Shown piece by piece: positions 41,739 to 50,684 of a DNA stretch of 64,000 nucleotides; within the stretch, counting starts at the first letter, position 1, and every line of letters begins with the position of its first letter. Made by a program: the position numbers and the translations under genes. Source of the DNA: Malikia spinosa (GTDB lineage: Bacteria; Pseudomonadota; Gammaproteobacteria; Burkholderiales; Burkholderiaceae_C); contig NZ_PVLR01000007.1 in NCBI RefSeq assembly GCF_002980625.1, positions 1-64,000 on the forward strand, in the 5' to 3' direction. Under the pieces are notes generated by a model. It saw nothing but the letters and a program-made list of their open reading frames with translations, made no database searches and was not told where the DNA came from.

Positions 41739-43124
41739 GTGATCAGAACAGTTCTCGTCTGTCTCTTCGTCTGGTTTCCCATTCTGGCTGTCTCGGCTGA
41801 AGCCGCGCCAGGGATCGGCCTCACGGCACAGCAAAAAGCCTATCTGGCTCAGGCAGGAACCATCCGCATGTGCGTGGATCCCGACTGGATGCCGTTCGAG
41901 CGCATCAACGGGGCGGGCCGGCATGAGGGCATCGCCGCCGACCTGATCCAGTTGGTCGCACAGCGCGTCGGGCTCAAGATCGAATTGCATCCGGTCAGCA
42001 CCTGGCAGGAAAGCCTGGAGGCATCGAAGGCCGGTGTCTGCCAGATCATGAGCTTTCTCAACCAGACGCCGGAGCGCGAGCAATGGCTGATCTTCACCTC
42101 CGCCATCTTCTTCGATCCGAATGTCATCATCACCCGCGAAGAGCACCGCTACATCGGCGATCTCAAGGGGCTGTCGGGCGAGTCGGTGGCCTTGCCGCGC
42201 GGCACCATGGTCGAGGAGCGCATCCGGCGCGAATATCCGAACCTGAGGCCGATCCTGACCGGCAGCGAGTCTGAATCCGTCAAGCTGGTCTCCGAGCGCC
42301 AGGCAGACCTGACCATCCGCTCGCTGATCGTGGCGGCCTATGCGATCAAGAAGGAAGGCCTGTTCAACCTGAAGATCGCGGGCCATGTGCCTGAATTCAC
42401 CAACCAGCTGCGCATCGGCGTGGTCAAGCACGACAGGGTCCTGCGTGACATCCTGGACCAGGGCGTCAAGACCCTGACGCCGGAGGACCGCGAGGCGATA
42501 TCGAACCGGCATGTCGTGATCCAGGTTCAGCAGGGCTTCGATTACCGGCTGGTCTGGAGAATCCTGGCCGGTAGCGCCCTGATCCTGCTGGTCAGCCTGT
42601 TCTGGATCAGGAAGCTGCGCGCGCTGAACCGCGAACTCGAGCGCCTGTCCATCACGGACCGCCTGACTGGCTTGCACAACCGCCTGAAGCTGGACATGGT
42701 GCTGGAGGCCGAGATCCTGCGCGCGATCCGATCCGGTCATTGCTTCAGCGTGATCCTGATCGACATCGATCATTTCAAGCGGATCAACGACCAGCATGGT
42801 CATCCGACCGGCGACCTGGTGCTGGTAGACCTGGCGCAATTGCTGCGCGCCGGCACGCGCGCCACCGATTTTGTCGGCCGCTGGGGTGGCGAGGAGTTCC
42901 TGATCATCTGTTCGGACACCGATGGCGCCGGTGCAGCCAAGCTGGCCGAAACCCTGCGCCAGATCATCCAGGATCATCCCTTCCCGGTCGTGGAGCGGCA
43001 AAGCGCCAGCTTCGGCGTGACCTGCTTTGGCCCGGGCGACAGCGCCAGTGAGATCGTCTCCAGGGCGGACGCGGCGCTGTACCTGGCGAAAACTGCGGGC
43101 CGCAACTGCGTCAGGTCCGTCTAG
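41739..43124 (+). CDS. Periplasmic solute-sensing diguanylate cyclase (SBP_bac_3-TM-GGDEF)
   Basis: About 461 residues. A signal peptide is followed by an amino-acid-type periplasmic binding domain (about 38-265; IRMCVDPDWMPFERINGAG, then TPEREQWLIFTSAIFFDP). One transmembrane helix (about 270-288) leads to a GGDEF domain with the active motif RWGGEEFLI. The inhibitory RxxD site is intact (RATD just upstream), so the enzyme is probably active and feedback-regulated. It makes cyclic di-GMP in response to a bound solute. The start is uncertain: GTG at 41739 precedes a well-formed signal peptide but has a weak ribosome site, and no good ATG exists nearby. Divergent from the DUF2703 gene. Confidence 0.85.
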   Translation: MIRTVLVCLFVWFPILAVSAEAAPGIGLTAQQKAYLAQAGTIRMCVDPDWMPFERINGAGRHEGIAADLIQLVAQRVGLKIELHPVSTWQESLEASKAGVCQIMSFLNQTPEREQWLIFTSAIFFDPNVIITREEHRYIGDLKGLSGESVALPRGTMVEERIRREYPNLRPILTGSESESVKLVSERQADLTIRSLIVAAYAIKKEGLFNLKIAGHVPEFTNQLRIGVVKHDRVLRDILDQGVKTLTPEDREAISNRHVVIQVQQGFDYRLVWRILAGSALILLVSLFWIRKLRALNRELERLSITDRLTGLHNRLKLDMVLEAEILRAIRSGHCFSVILIDIDHFKRINDQHGHPTGDLVLVDLAQLLRAGTRATDFVGRWGGEEFLIICSDTDGAGAAKLAETLRQIIQDHPFPVVERQSASFGVTCFGPGDSASEIVSRADAALYLAKTAGRNCVRSV

Positions 43125-43239
43125 CTTGAGCGGCGTGCCAGCCGGCGGCAGGGCCGGCACCGGATGCTCCTGGCGGGAGCCGCGGCCAGTCATGAGAGCG
43201 CAATCCGCACCGAGGGAGCTTTGAGCATCGCCAACGGCG

Positions 43240-43267
43240 AAAGTTCACAAAGTTCACGAAAGTTACA
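43240..43267. repeat. Three direct repeats of AAAGTTCAC
   Basis: AAAGTTCAC at 43240-43248 and 43249-43257, with a variant AAAGTTACA at 43259-43267, a 9-10 base period. They lie 113 bases or more upstream of the lipoprotein gene at 43380. Direct repeats at about one helical turn are typical of activator sites. The regulator is unknown. Confidence 0.45.
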
Positions 43268-43293
43268 CGCCTGACCCATACATTCGCGCAAGT

Positions 43294-43307
43294 CAAAAAG
43301 CTTTTTG
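43294..43307. promoter_or_regulatory. Perfect 14-base palindrome CAAAAAGCTTTTTG
   Basis: CAAAAAG followed directly by CTTTTTG, 72 bases before the lipoprotein start codon, in the 255-base gap after the diguanylate cyclase gene. The low GC of the stem argues against a terminator. It could be an operator. The rest of the 43125-43379 gap shows no gene. Confidence 0.35.
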
Positions 43308-43379
43308 TCCCTTTTCGAGCCGGCTGCAGGGCTCGGATCGAAATTGCCGATGTCCCTCTATTCCACGGAGTCAAGGTTT

Positions 43380-43886
43380 ATGAACGCACCCAAGTTCCTC
43401 AAGCTCGCCATTGCCGGCAGCCTGATTTCCCTGCTCGCTGCCTGCGGTAGCGGCGACGACGATGTCGCCAGCGATGCCGACGCGCAATCGAGCTTCATCA
43501 GTGCCTACACCTCCGGCCTCGACACGCTCGGCAGCTATGCCGGTCTGGTCAGCAGCAAGTTCCGCGATCTGTTCGATGCCGGCTACACCGACAGCGGCAT
43601 GACCAAGGCTGACGTCGTGGCTGCCCTCGACAGCGAGATCACCGTTTCGCAGACTTCGCCTGACTTTGTCTTTCCCGCCTTCCCGATGGCCAAGCTCAGC
43701 AAGGCCAGCATCGGCAACTGCGACGCCGTCACCAAGATCTGCACCCTGACCGGCACGCTGAGCAACAGCGACGCCGATCCGACCGGTGCCGACGCCAGCG
43801 CCGTGACCGAAGTGAACTTCACGACCCAGGTCCGCCAGGACGCCGACGGCAAGGTCCGCCTGCTGGGCGACCAGAGCAAGAGCTGA
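43380..43886 (+). CDS. Hypothetical secreted lipoprotein
   Basis: 168 residues. A signal peptide (KFLKLAIAGSLISLLAAC) with lipobox LAAC is followed by an acidic linker GSGDDDVASDADA. The mature part has two cysteines (NCDAVTKICTLTG) that probably form a disulfide, and beta-rich hydrophilic sequence. I do not recognise a family. It is the first gene of a plus-strand run and precedes the DUF3604 gene by 35 bases; a set of direct repeats and a palindrome lie upstream. Confidence 0.8.
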   Translation: MNAPKFLKLAIAGSLISLLAACGSGDDDVASDADAQSSFISAYTSGLDTLGSYAGLVSSKFRDLFDAGYTDSGMTKADVVAALDSEITVSQTSPDFVFPAFPMAKLSKASIGNCDAVTKICTLTGTLSNSDADPTGADASAVTEVNFTTQVRQDADGKVRLLGDQSKS

Positions 43887-43921
43887 GACCCGTCCACCCC
43901 TTCATCCTGAAAAACCTAGCC

Positions 43922-46042
43922 ATGTCTAATCAGAATACCCTGCGCGACGTTGCCCTGGCTGCTGCCGCCCTGTGCGCGGCCATGAGCGTCATTGTTCCCG
44001 CCGTTGCCGCCGAGAAGGCCGCCACCAAGCCGGCTGGCACCTATGTCTCGGGCGACTTCCACAACCACACCACCTGCTCCGACGGCGCCCTGTCGCTGCA
44101 GCGGCTGGTCGACCGTTCGGTCAATGCCTACAGCCTGGACTGGTTCGTCCAGGCCGACCACGGCGGCAGCAGCGCGCGCAACTGCACCCTGCGCGAAGAC
44201 CCGTTCGAGCCGGTGGCCCCGGCCCTGGGCCTGAGCAGCAACTCGACCGGCCCCTACGGCGGCACGGTGACCTATCCCGCAGGTGGCCAGCCGGCCAGCA
44301 CCGGCAAGGGACCCAACATGAGCTGGCAGAGCACCTTGCCCAACGGCGTCGCCGACATCAAGGGCGATGGCACCGCGAACCCGAAGCGCATGTGGCGCTG
44401 GCAGGAAATCAAGGAATTCCAGTACCCGGTGCTGGAAGCCGAGAGCCGCAAGCACAACAAGCCGGTCTGGATCGGCCTCGAGACCAACAACCCGGGCCAC
44501 GAGCACACCTCGACCACCATCCTGACCGGCCAGCTGCCCTGGCCCAAGACCGGTGCCGGCAACGCCAACCTGATGGCCCAGTTCGAGTACTGCTTCGACC
44601 GCAGCGACACCGACACCAGCCGCGGTGCCGAGAACCAGTGGGATTGCTCGGTCAGCGGCAGCCCGAACAACAGCCTGATCGATCCGGTCTCCAGGAAGAT
44701 CGCCAAGGCAGGCAACCTGGGTGGCGGCAACAGCGCGGCCAACCCCGACCTCGGCCACATCAAGTCGGTCGAGGCCGTCAAGTGGATGAACGAGAAGGCG
44801 CCCAACACCAGCTTCTACGTGCCGGCCCACCTTGAGCGCGCTGGCGTCTACAACCCGACGGCCAACCGCGGCTTCAACATCGAGCATCTGCGCAACTTCA
44901 ACAACGCAGCGCCGCGCATCGCCTTTGGTTTCGAGTCCATGCCTGGCCACCAGGCGCAGGAAGACCGTGGCGGTTATGGCACCGGCGCAGCCGGTGGCGG
45001 CACCTTCGGTGGCTCCGGCGCCTATGCCGGCCTGATCGGCGGCGTCTGGGATGCCCTGCTCGGTGAAGGTCGCAACTGGTTCTTCTTCGCCAGCTCCGAC
45101 TATCACAACCGTGGCAGCTTCGGTGCCGATCAGCGCGAAACCAACTCGGACTTCTTCCCGGGCGAGTACACCAAGGACCATGTCATGGTGCGCAAGGGCA
45201 AGGGCGACCTGACGGCCGAAGGCATCATCGACGGCCTGCGCAGCGGCAACAGCTATGTGGCCAACGGCGACGTGATCGACCGCCTGTCCTTCGTGGTCTG
45301 CACCGCCAACCCGGGTCTGCCGATCAAGGCCAACCAGGCACTGATCGAGAAGGCTGCCGCCAACGCCGTCGCCAACAAGGGCGAAGTGCGCATCGATGGT
45401 TGCGCCACCATGGGTGAAAAGCTGTTGGCCCGTCCGGGTGCCGACCTGATCGTGGCCGTGGCGGTGCGCGACCCGCAGGGCAAGAACAACTCGCCCTACA
45501 GCTTCCCGAACCCCTCGCTCAAGCAGATCGGCGTCACCCAGCCGCTGGACAAGCCGGAACTCGACCACGTCGACCTGATCGGCGGCCTGGTGACCGGTTA
45601 TGTCTCGCCCGCCGACACGGCACGCTACGCCGGCCCGATCGGTTCTGAAGCCGCCAGCAACAAGTCGGCCAAGATCCTGAAGGTCTTCAACAAGACCAAC
45701 TGGACCGCAGGCAACGACGGCGTGCGCACCATGAGCTACCGTGTCCCGGCAGTCAAGGCGTCGCAGTACATGCGCCTGCGCGGCACCAACCTGCCGGCCG
45801 CCACCCCGTTCGAGACCGATGCACAGGGCAACCCGCTGTCCGACTGGGAGGCCAGCCCGGTCGACCAGACCGTCAAGGGCAACATCGCCTGTGCTGACGC
45901 CGCCTGCCCGCCGCACATGCGCACGGTCGCTGGCGTCAAGTATTCGAGCTTCGACGTCGCTGCCTGGTCCGACCTGTGGTTCTACAGCAACCCGGTCTTC
46001 GTCGAGGTGATCAACGGCGTCAAGGTCGCGGGCGTCAAGTAA
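43922..46042 (+). CDS. DUF3604 exported protein (PHP-like metal-site domain)
   Basis: 706 residues with a Sec signal peptide (cleavage likely after AVAA near residue 30). DUF3604 begins with GDFHNHTTCSDGALSLQRLVDR and continues with DWFVQADHGG. These resemble the HxH and H metal ligands of PHP phosphoesterases. Later motifs include WIGLETNNPGHEHTS, FYVPAHLERAG and FFASSDYHNRGSFG. The protein is periplasmic or secreted. The family is annotated only as a domain of unknown function. Here it heads a set of envelope genes (MFS-spermidine synthase, PpiC-like, HupE/UreJ). A terminator-like hairpin follows its stop. Confidence 0.88.
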   Translation: MSNQNTLRDVALAAAALCAAMSVIVPAVAAEKAATKPAGTYVSGDFHNHTTCSDGALSLQRLVDRSVNAYSLDWFVQADHGGSSARNCTLREDPFEPVAPALGLSSNSTGPYGGTVTYPAGGQPASTGKGPNMSWQSTLPNGVADIKGDGTANPKRMWRWQEIKEFQYPVLEAESRKHNKPVWIGLETNNPGHEHTSTTILTGQLPWPKTGAGNANLMAQFEYCFDRSDTDTSRGAENQWDCSVSGSPNNSLIDPVSRKIAKAGNLGGGNSAANPDLGHIKSVEAVKWMNEKAPNTSFYVPAHLERAGVYNPTANRGFNIEHLRNFNNAAPRIAFGFESMPGHQAQEDRGGYGTGAAGGGTFGGSGAYAGLIGGVWDALLGEGRNWFFFASSDYHNRGSFGADQRETNSDFFPGEYTKDHVMVRKGKGDLTAEGIIDGLRSGNSYVANGDVIDRLSFVVCTANPGLPIKANQALIEKAAANAVANKGEVRIDGCATMGEKLLARPGADLIVAVAVRDPQGKNNSPYSFPNPSLKQIGVTQPLDKPELDHVDLIGGLVTGYVSPADTARYAGPIGSEAASNKSAKILKVFNKTNWTAGNDGVRTMSYRVPAVKASQYMRLRGTNLPAATPFETDAQGNPLSDWEASPVDQTVKGNIACADAACPPHMRTVAGVKYSSFDVAAWSDLWFYSNPVFVEVINGVKVAGVK

Positions 46043-46113
46043 GTCCATTTGAGCGCCGGGCCAGCCCTGGCGACCGGATCCGGCCTGATGGCCGGGTCCG
46101 GCCGATTTGACCC

Positions 46114-46134
46114 GACCGGCGCTTGGCGCCGGTC
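46114..46134 (+). terminator. Terminator-like hairpin after the DUF3604 gene
   Basis: GACCGGCGC (46114-46122) pairs perfectly with GCGCCGGTC (46126-46134) around TTG, followed by TTCCCTTTTCTTG. It lies 72 bases past the DUF3604 stop and 22 bases before the next start, so it probably reduces rather than abolishes read-through into the downstream genes. Confidence 0.6.
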
Positions 46135-46155
46135 TTCCCTTTTCTTGTTGCATTC

Positions 46156-48795
46156 ATGACTAGTCTTGCGGGCGTTTCCCGTGTTGCGTTGCCGGCGGAC
46201 CGTATCGGTGGCAGGCAGCTGGCCGGCCTGCTGCTGGCCCTGGCGTCGGGCGCCTGCGGCCTGGCCTGGCAGTTCATCTGGACCCAGCAGTTGTCCAACA
46301 GCCTGGGCCACGAGATCGTGGCGGTGCTGGCGGTGCTGGGGGCTTTCTTTGGCGGTCTGGCCATCGGGGCCTGGGCCCTGCGCCGGGTCATCGAGCGTTC
46401 GGCCCGGCCGGCGCTCTGGTATGGCGGCCTGGAGCTGCTGATCGCGGGCTGGGGTCTGGGCTTGAGCCTGCTGCTGCCGGTGCTGACGCCTGGTCTGGGC
46501 CAGCTGATCGGCGCCGAGCCCTCGGCCTGGCGCCATTGGGGCCTGGCCTTCTTCCTGCCCTTGCTGTTGCTGCTGCCGGTCACGGCGGCCATGGGCGCGA
46601 CCTTGCCGGCGCTCGAGCGCTGCTGGCGCGGTGCTGGATCCTCGCTGCTGAGCGCCCTCTATTCAGCCAATACCCTGGGTGCCGTGCTCGGCACGCTGGG
46701 CGTCGTCTTCGTCGCCATTCCGCAGCTGGGCCTGCAGGCCACGGCGCTGGCCTGTGCGGCGCTCAACCTGCTCTGTGGCCTGTCTGCGCTGGCGCTGAAC
46801 CGGGGCCAGCGCATGGCCGTCGCCCCGGCCGCGGCTGCGGCACCGGCCTCGGCCGGCGGGGTTGCCGCAGCGGAAATCAGCCGCCGGCATTTGCTGCTGC
46901 TGTTGGCCGGATCGGGCTTGCTCGGCATTGGCTACGAGGTGCTCGCGGTCCGGGTGCTGAGCCAGGTGACCGAGAACACGGTCTACAGCTATGCGCTGCT
47001 GCTGGCGGTCTACCTGCTCGGCACCGCCGCCGGGGCCGCCTGGCACCAGCAGGCCCGGGGCCGACTGGACGCCGGCCAGGCTGGCCTGGCGCGCCTGCTC
47101 GGCTGGCTGGTGCTGGCCACGCTGGCCGGTGGCCTCAGCCTGTGGGCGGCCGACCGGATCGTGCTCCTGCCCGCGCGCTGGTTCGGTCCCGGCGCGGCTG
47201 CGGCGCTGGCCGGCGAGGCGCTGGCGGCAGCCTTCTCCATGGGGCCGCCGACCTGGGTCATGGGGATCGTCTTTGCCCAGCTCTGCCATCTGGCGCGTGC
47301 CAATCAGATGACGCTGGGCGGCGCACTGGCGGTCAACACTGCAGCGGCCGCCCTGGCGCCCTGGCTGATCGGCGTCGGGCTGATTCCGCTGCTGGGCGCG
47401 CGCGGCGCCTTGCTGCTGATCGCTGCCGGCTACCTGGCGCTGATGCCCGGTCTTTGGCGCCGTGGCAGCGGCTTCTGGTTGCCGCTGGTCCTGCTGGTGC
47501 TGCTGGCAGCGCTGACCCCGCCGTTGCGCTTTGTCGATCTGCCGCCCGGTGGCCGCGTGCTGAGTTACCGCGATGGCGTGATGGCAGCGGTCAGCGTGGT
47601 CGAGGACGGACGGGGCGTGGCGCGCCTGCACATCAATAACCGGGTCCAGGAGGGCAGCAGTGCCAGCGGCGCGATCGAGAGGCGCCTGGCCCTGCTGCCG
47701 CTGCAGCTGCATCCGAAGCCGCAGCGGGCGCTCTTCCTGGGCTTGGGCACGGGCTTTACGGTGCAGGTCGCGGCGCGCGATCCGGGCTTGCAGGTCGATG
47801 GCGTCGAGCTGCTGCCCGAGGTGATCGAGGCCGCGCCGCTGTTTGCCCGCGCGCAAAACGGCCAGTCGTCCGGTTCGTCTGCACTGGAGCGGGTGCATGC
47901 GGTGGCGGCCGATGCGCGCCGTTATGTGCTGGCGGCGCCGCAGCGCTATGACGTGGTGATCGCCGACCTGTTCCATCCGGCGCGCAGCGGTGCCGGTGCG
48001 CTCTACACGCGCGAGCATTTCGCTGCCGTGCGCGACCGGCTGGCGCCCGGCGGCCTGTTCTGCCAGTGGCTGGCCTTGCACCAGATGGATGTCGAGACCC
48101 TGCGCAGCATCGTGGCGGCCTACCTGGCGGTCTTCCCCGACGGCAAGGCGGTGCTTGCCAGCAACAGCCTCGACACCCCGGTGCTCGGCCTGGTGGCAAG
48201 TCCGGGCAGGCCGCGTTTCGAGCTTGATGCCTTGCGCGCCCGCCTGGCGCCGCCCCAGCCCGAACTGCGCCAGCTGCTGAGCAGCGCCGGCCTCGAGGAC
48301 GAATTCGGCTTGCTTGGCTCGGCCCTGGCCGGCAGTCAGAGCTTGCAGCGTTTCGCCCAAGGCGCCGCGGTCAACAGCGATGACCGTCCCTTCGTGACGC
48401 ACCGCGCGCCCTGGGCCACCTATGCCCCGGCCAGCACGCCGCGCCAGCGCCTGCACGAACTGATTTCGAGCTGGAGCGTCGAGCCTGGCGAATGGCTGCA
48501 GCCCGCCGACCCGGTCTTCGAGCAGCGCTTGCAGCGCTACTGGGACGTGAGGCGGCGCTACCTCGAGCTCGGTCTGGCGACCGCACCCGATCCCGATCCG
48601 GTCGTGATGCTGGACCGGCTGCAGCAACCGCTGCTCGGCCTGCTGCGCGACAGCCCCGAATTCCGGCCGGCTACCGATCCCTTGCGCGCTCTTGCTGCCG
48701 CCATTCGCCCGCGCGATCCCGGCCGCGCGGACGAACTGCTGCGCCAGCTCGAGCGCCTGCAGCCCCAGCGACCAGATGCGGCCATCCGGCGCTGA
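46156..48795 (+). CDS. Fused MFS-like transporter / spermidine synthase-like protein
   Basis: 879 residues. The N-terminal part (about 15-465) has around 12 or more hydrophobic segments, beginning GLLLALASGACGLAWQFIWTQ. A short beta region then leads to a spermidine-synthase-like Rossmann domain (about 480-720). It has ALFLGLGTGFTVQVAARD (SAM-type loop near 528), the acidic VDGVELLPEVIEAA and ADLFHPAR (near 603) at the catalytic position. A C-terminal helical tail of about 130 residues follows. Such fusions are common in bacteria, but none has a firmly known product. Polyamine aminopropyl transfer is possible but unproven. ATG 46156 is preferred to an upstream TTG. Confidence 0.87.
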   Translation: MTSLAGVSRVALPADRIGGRQLAGLLLALASGACGLAWQFIWTQQLSNSLGHEIVAVLAVLGAFFGGLAIGAWALRRVIERSARPALWYGGLELLIAGWGLGLSLLLPVLTPGLGQLIGAEPSAWRHWGLAFFLPLLLLLPVTAAMGATLPALERCWRGAGSSLLSALYSANTLGAVLGTLGVVFVAIPQLGLQATALACAALNLLCGLSALALNRGQRMAVAPAAAAAPASAGGVAAAEISRRHLLLLLAGSGLLGIGYEVLAVRVLSQVTENTVYSYALLLAVYLLGTAAGAAWHQQARGRLDAGQAGLARLLGWLVLATLAGGLSLWAADRIVLLPARWFGPGAAAALAGEALAAAFSMGPPTWVMGIVFAQLCHLARANQMTLGGALAVNTAAAALAPWLIGVGLIPLLGARGALLLIAAGYLALMPGLWRRGSGFWLPLVLLVLLAALTPPLRFVDLPPGGRVLSYRDGVMAAVSVVEDGRGVARLHINNRVQEGSSASGAIERRLALLPLQLHPKPQRALFLGLGTGFTVQVAARDPGLQVDGVELLPEVIEAAPLFARAQNGQSSGSSALERVHAVAADARRYVLAAPQRYDVVIADLFHPARSGAGALYTREHFAAVRDRLAPGGLFCQWLALHQMDVETLRSIVAAYLAVFPDGKAVLASNSLDTPVLGLVASPGRPRFELDALRARLAPPQPELRQLLSSAGLEDEFGLLGSALAGSQSLQRFAQGAAVNSDDRPFVTHRAPWATYAPASTPRQRLHELISSWSVEPGEWLQPADPVFEQRLQRYWDVRRRYLELGLATAPDPDPVVMLDRLQQPLLGLLRDSPEFRPATDPLRALAAAIRPRDPGRADELLRQLERLQPQRPDAAIRR

Positions 48796-48857
48796 GCGCT
48801 GCCCGGTTCTTGCTTCTTCTTGACTGTTTTCCAATCTCATCACCCATCGGTCCCTGA

Positions 48858-49691
48858 ATGAAATCGACATCAGTGAATTCCATCCGACTGCAGACTGCGT
48901 TGCGCGAGCCGTTGCTGCATTTCCTGATCCTGGGCGCGGCCATTTTCGGCGTCGACCAATGGCGCAATGCCGGCAGTGAAACTGCCAGCGACATCGTCGT
49001 GACGGCCAAGGTCCAGCAGGAAGCCAAGGCCATCTTCGAGGCCGGCATGAAGCGCGAACCCAAGCCGGAAGAGCTCAAGGTGCTGCTCGACCGCTGGGTC
49101 GACAACGAGATCCTCTACCGCGAGGGCTTGCAACTGGGGCTGGACCGGGGTGACTCGGGCATCCGCGACCGCGTGATCTTCAAGGCCATGAGCGTGACCC
49201 AGGCTGGCATCGTGCTGCCCGAAGTCGATGAAGCCGGTCTCAAGGCCTGGTTCGAGTCGAACCGCGAGCGCTACGACACCCCGGCCCGCTTCGATTTCCT
49301 GGAAGCCGCTGTGCCGCCGGATACCAAGCTCGACGCCCTGCAGCGCTTTGCCGTGGCACTCAACAGCAACCAGGACGAGCCCGGCATCGAGAGCAGCCTG
49401 CGCGTGTTCCGTGACCGTCCGCGCTCCAACCTGCTGCAGAGCTATGGCAAGGACTTTACCGAGGCGATCGAGCAGCTCAAGCCCGGTCAATGGCAGGTTC
49501 TGGTCAGCAACGACGGGCCGCGCGTGATCCGGCTCGAAAGCCTCAAGCCGGCCGTCGCCGCCGACTTCGAGGCGGTCAAGGTCAAGCTCTATCAGGACTG
49601 GAAGGATGAGATGACTTCGCAGCGCTCCAAGGAGCTGATCCGCGAAATGGGCAAGAAGTACCAGATCCGCCAGGAAAGCCTGCCGTCATGA
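48858..49691 (+). CDS. Membrane-anchored PpiC/SurA-like protein, degenerate parvulin domain
   Basis: 277 residues. One N-terminal transmembrane segment (PLLHFLILGAAIFGVDQW) is followed by a SurA/PpiD-type helical chaperone region (about 45-125, KPEELKVLLDRWVDNEILYRE). A C-terminal parvulin-like region ends in IEQLKPGQWQVLVSNDGPRVIRLES. The GGDLGW loop usual in active parvulins is not visible, so isomerase activity is doubtful and a chaperone role more likely. Its stop overlaps the HupE/UreJ gene start by four bases (ATGA), so it probably helps fold or assemble that protein or another exported member of the cluster. Confidence 0.8.
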   Translation: MKSTSVNSIRLQTALREPLLHFLILGAAIFGVDQWRNAGSETASDIVVTAKVQQEAKAIFEAGMKREPKPEELKVLLDRWVDNEILYREGLQLGLDRGDSGIRDRVIFKAMSVTQAGIVLPEVDEAGLKAWFESNRERYDTPARFDFLEAAVPPDTKLDALQRFAVALNSNQDEPGIESSLRVFRDRPRSNLLQSYGKDFTEAIEQLKPGQWQVLVSNDGPRVIRLESLKPAVAADFEAVKVKLYQDWKDEMTSQRSKELIREMGKKYQIRQESLPS

Positions 49692-50671
49692 GTGCCCGCT
49701 TCTTGCGTTCGCATCTTGCGGCCCGCTTGCTGGGCTGCCTGCTGTTGCTGTGTGCCGCTCTGGGACTGTCGCCGGCCCAGGCCCACGAGATGACCATTGC
49801 CGAGCTGACGGTGCGCGAGTCGGCGACCGGCAGCTATTTCTATGCCTGGGGCGTGCCGGCCAAGGTCACCCCGGTGGCCGAGGATCTGTCGCTGCGCTGG
49901 CCCGAAGGCTGCGAGGCCTCGGACCAGTCCGTCAGCTGCGGTCCGCAGGGACTCTACGGCCAGCTCGAGGTCGAGGGCTTGGGCAAGGTCTACTCGGCCG
50001 TGCTGCTGCGCGTGCACTGGCGCAGCGGCGAGAGCCAGGTCATCACGCTGACCTCGAACCAGCCACAGACCCGACTGTTCGGCGGTGCCAAGGACGAGCG
50101 CGGTGCCGGCGAGATTGCCTCGGCCTACACGGTGCTCGGGGTGCAGCATATCCTGTCGGGTTACGACCACCTGCTGTTCGTGATCAGCCTGCTGATGCTG
50201 GTCGGTTTCCAGCGTCGCCTGGTCATGACCATCACCGCCTTCACCGTGGCGCACAGCCTGACCCTGGGCGCCAGCGCGCTGGGCTGGCTGACGCTGCGCT
50301 CGGCGCCGGTCGAGGCCTCGATCGCCTTGTCGATCCTGCTGGTCTGCGGCGAGGCGCTGCGCCAGCGCGAGACCCTGGCCCGGCGCTGGCCCTCGCTGGT
50401 GGCCTTCCTGTTCGGGCTGGTGCACGGCCTGGGCTTTGCCGGTGCCCTGCGTGCGATCGGCCTGCCCGAGCAGCATTTCAGCGTCGCGCTGCTGACCTTC
50501 AACCTGGGCGTCGAGATCGGCCAGCTGCTGGTCGTGCTGGCCTGCTGGCTGCTGATGCTGCTGGCTGGCCGTTGGCTGAGGGCCAGCCGGCTCAGGCAGC
50601 CGCTGCTCTATGCGACCGGCAGCATCGCGGCCTACTGGTCGATCGCGCGGCTGGCCGCCATCATCTCCTGA
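49688..50671 (+). CDS. HupE/UreJ family membrane protein with periplasmic N-terminal domain
   Basis: 327 residues. A signal peptide ends at AQAHE (about residue 34). An extracytoplasmic beta-rich domain of about 110 residues precedes a C-terminal HupE/UreJ_2 membrane domain with six or seven helices. Family histidines are present in QHILSGYDHLLFVISLL (near 153), TVAHSLTLG and GLVHGLGFAGAL. HupE/UreJ proteins carry nickel or cobalt where tested; the long C-terminal type has no proven substrate. It overlaps the PpiC-like gene and is followed by a TIGR02466 gene. Confidence 0.87.
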   Translation: MSARFLRSHLAARLLGCLLLLCAALGLSPAQAHEMTIAELTVRESATGSYFYAWGVPAKVTPVAEDLSLRWPEGCEASDQSVSCGPQGLYGQLEVEGLGKVYSAVLLRVHWRSGESQVITLTSNQPQTRLFGGAKDERGAGEIASAYTVLGVQHILSGYDHLLFVISLLMLVGFQRRLVMTITAFTVAHSLTLGASALGWLTLRSAPVEASIALSILLVCGEALRQRETLARRWPSLVAFLFGLVHGLGFAGALRAIGLPEQHFSVALLTFNLGVEIGQLLVVLACWLLMLLAGRWLRASRLRQPLLYATGSIAAYWSIARLAAIIS

Positions 50672-50684
50672 TCCGGAGGGCCTG

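Noticed and set aside
43916-46153. 745-codon minus-strand open frame opposite the DUF3604 gene
   Set aside because: The plus-strand DUF3604 protein has a signal peptide and conserved metal-site motifs. The antisense translation is Val/Gly/Ala/Asp-rich with no motif.
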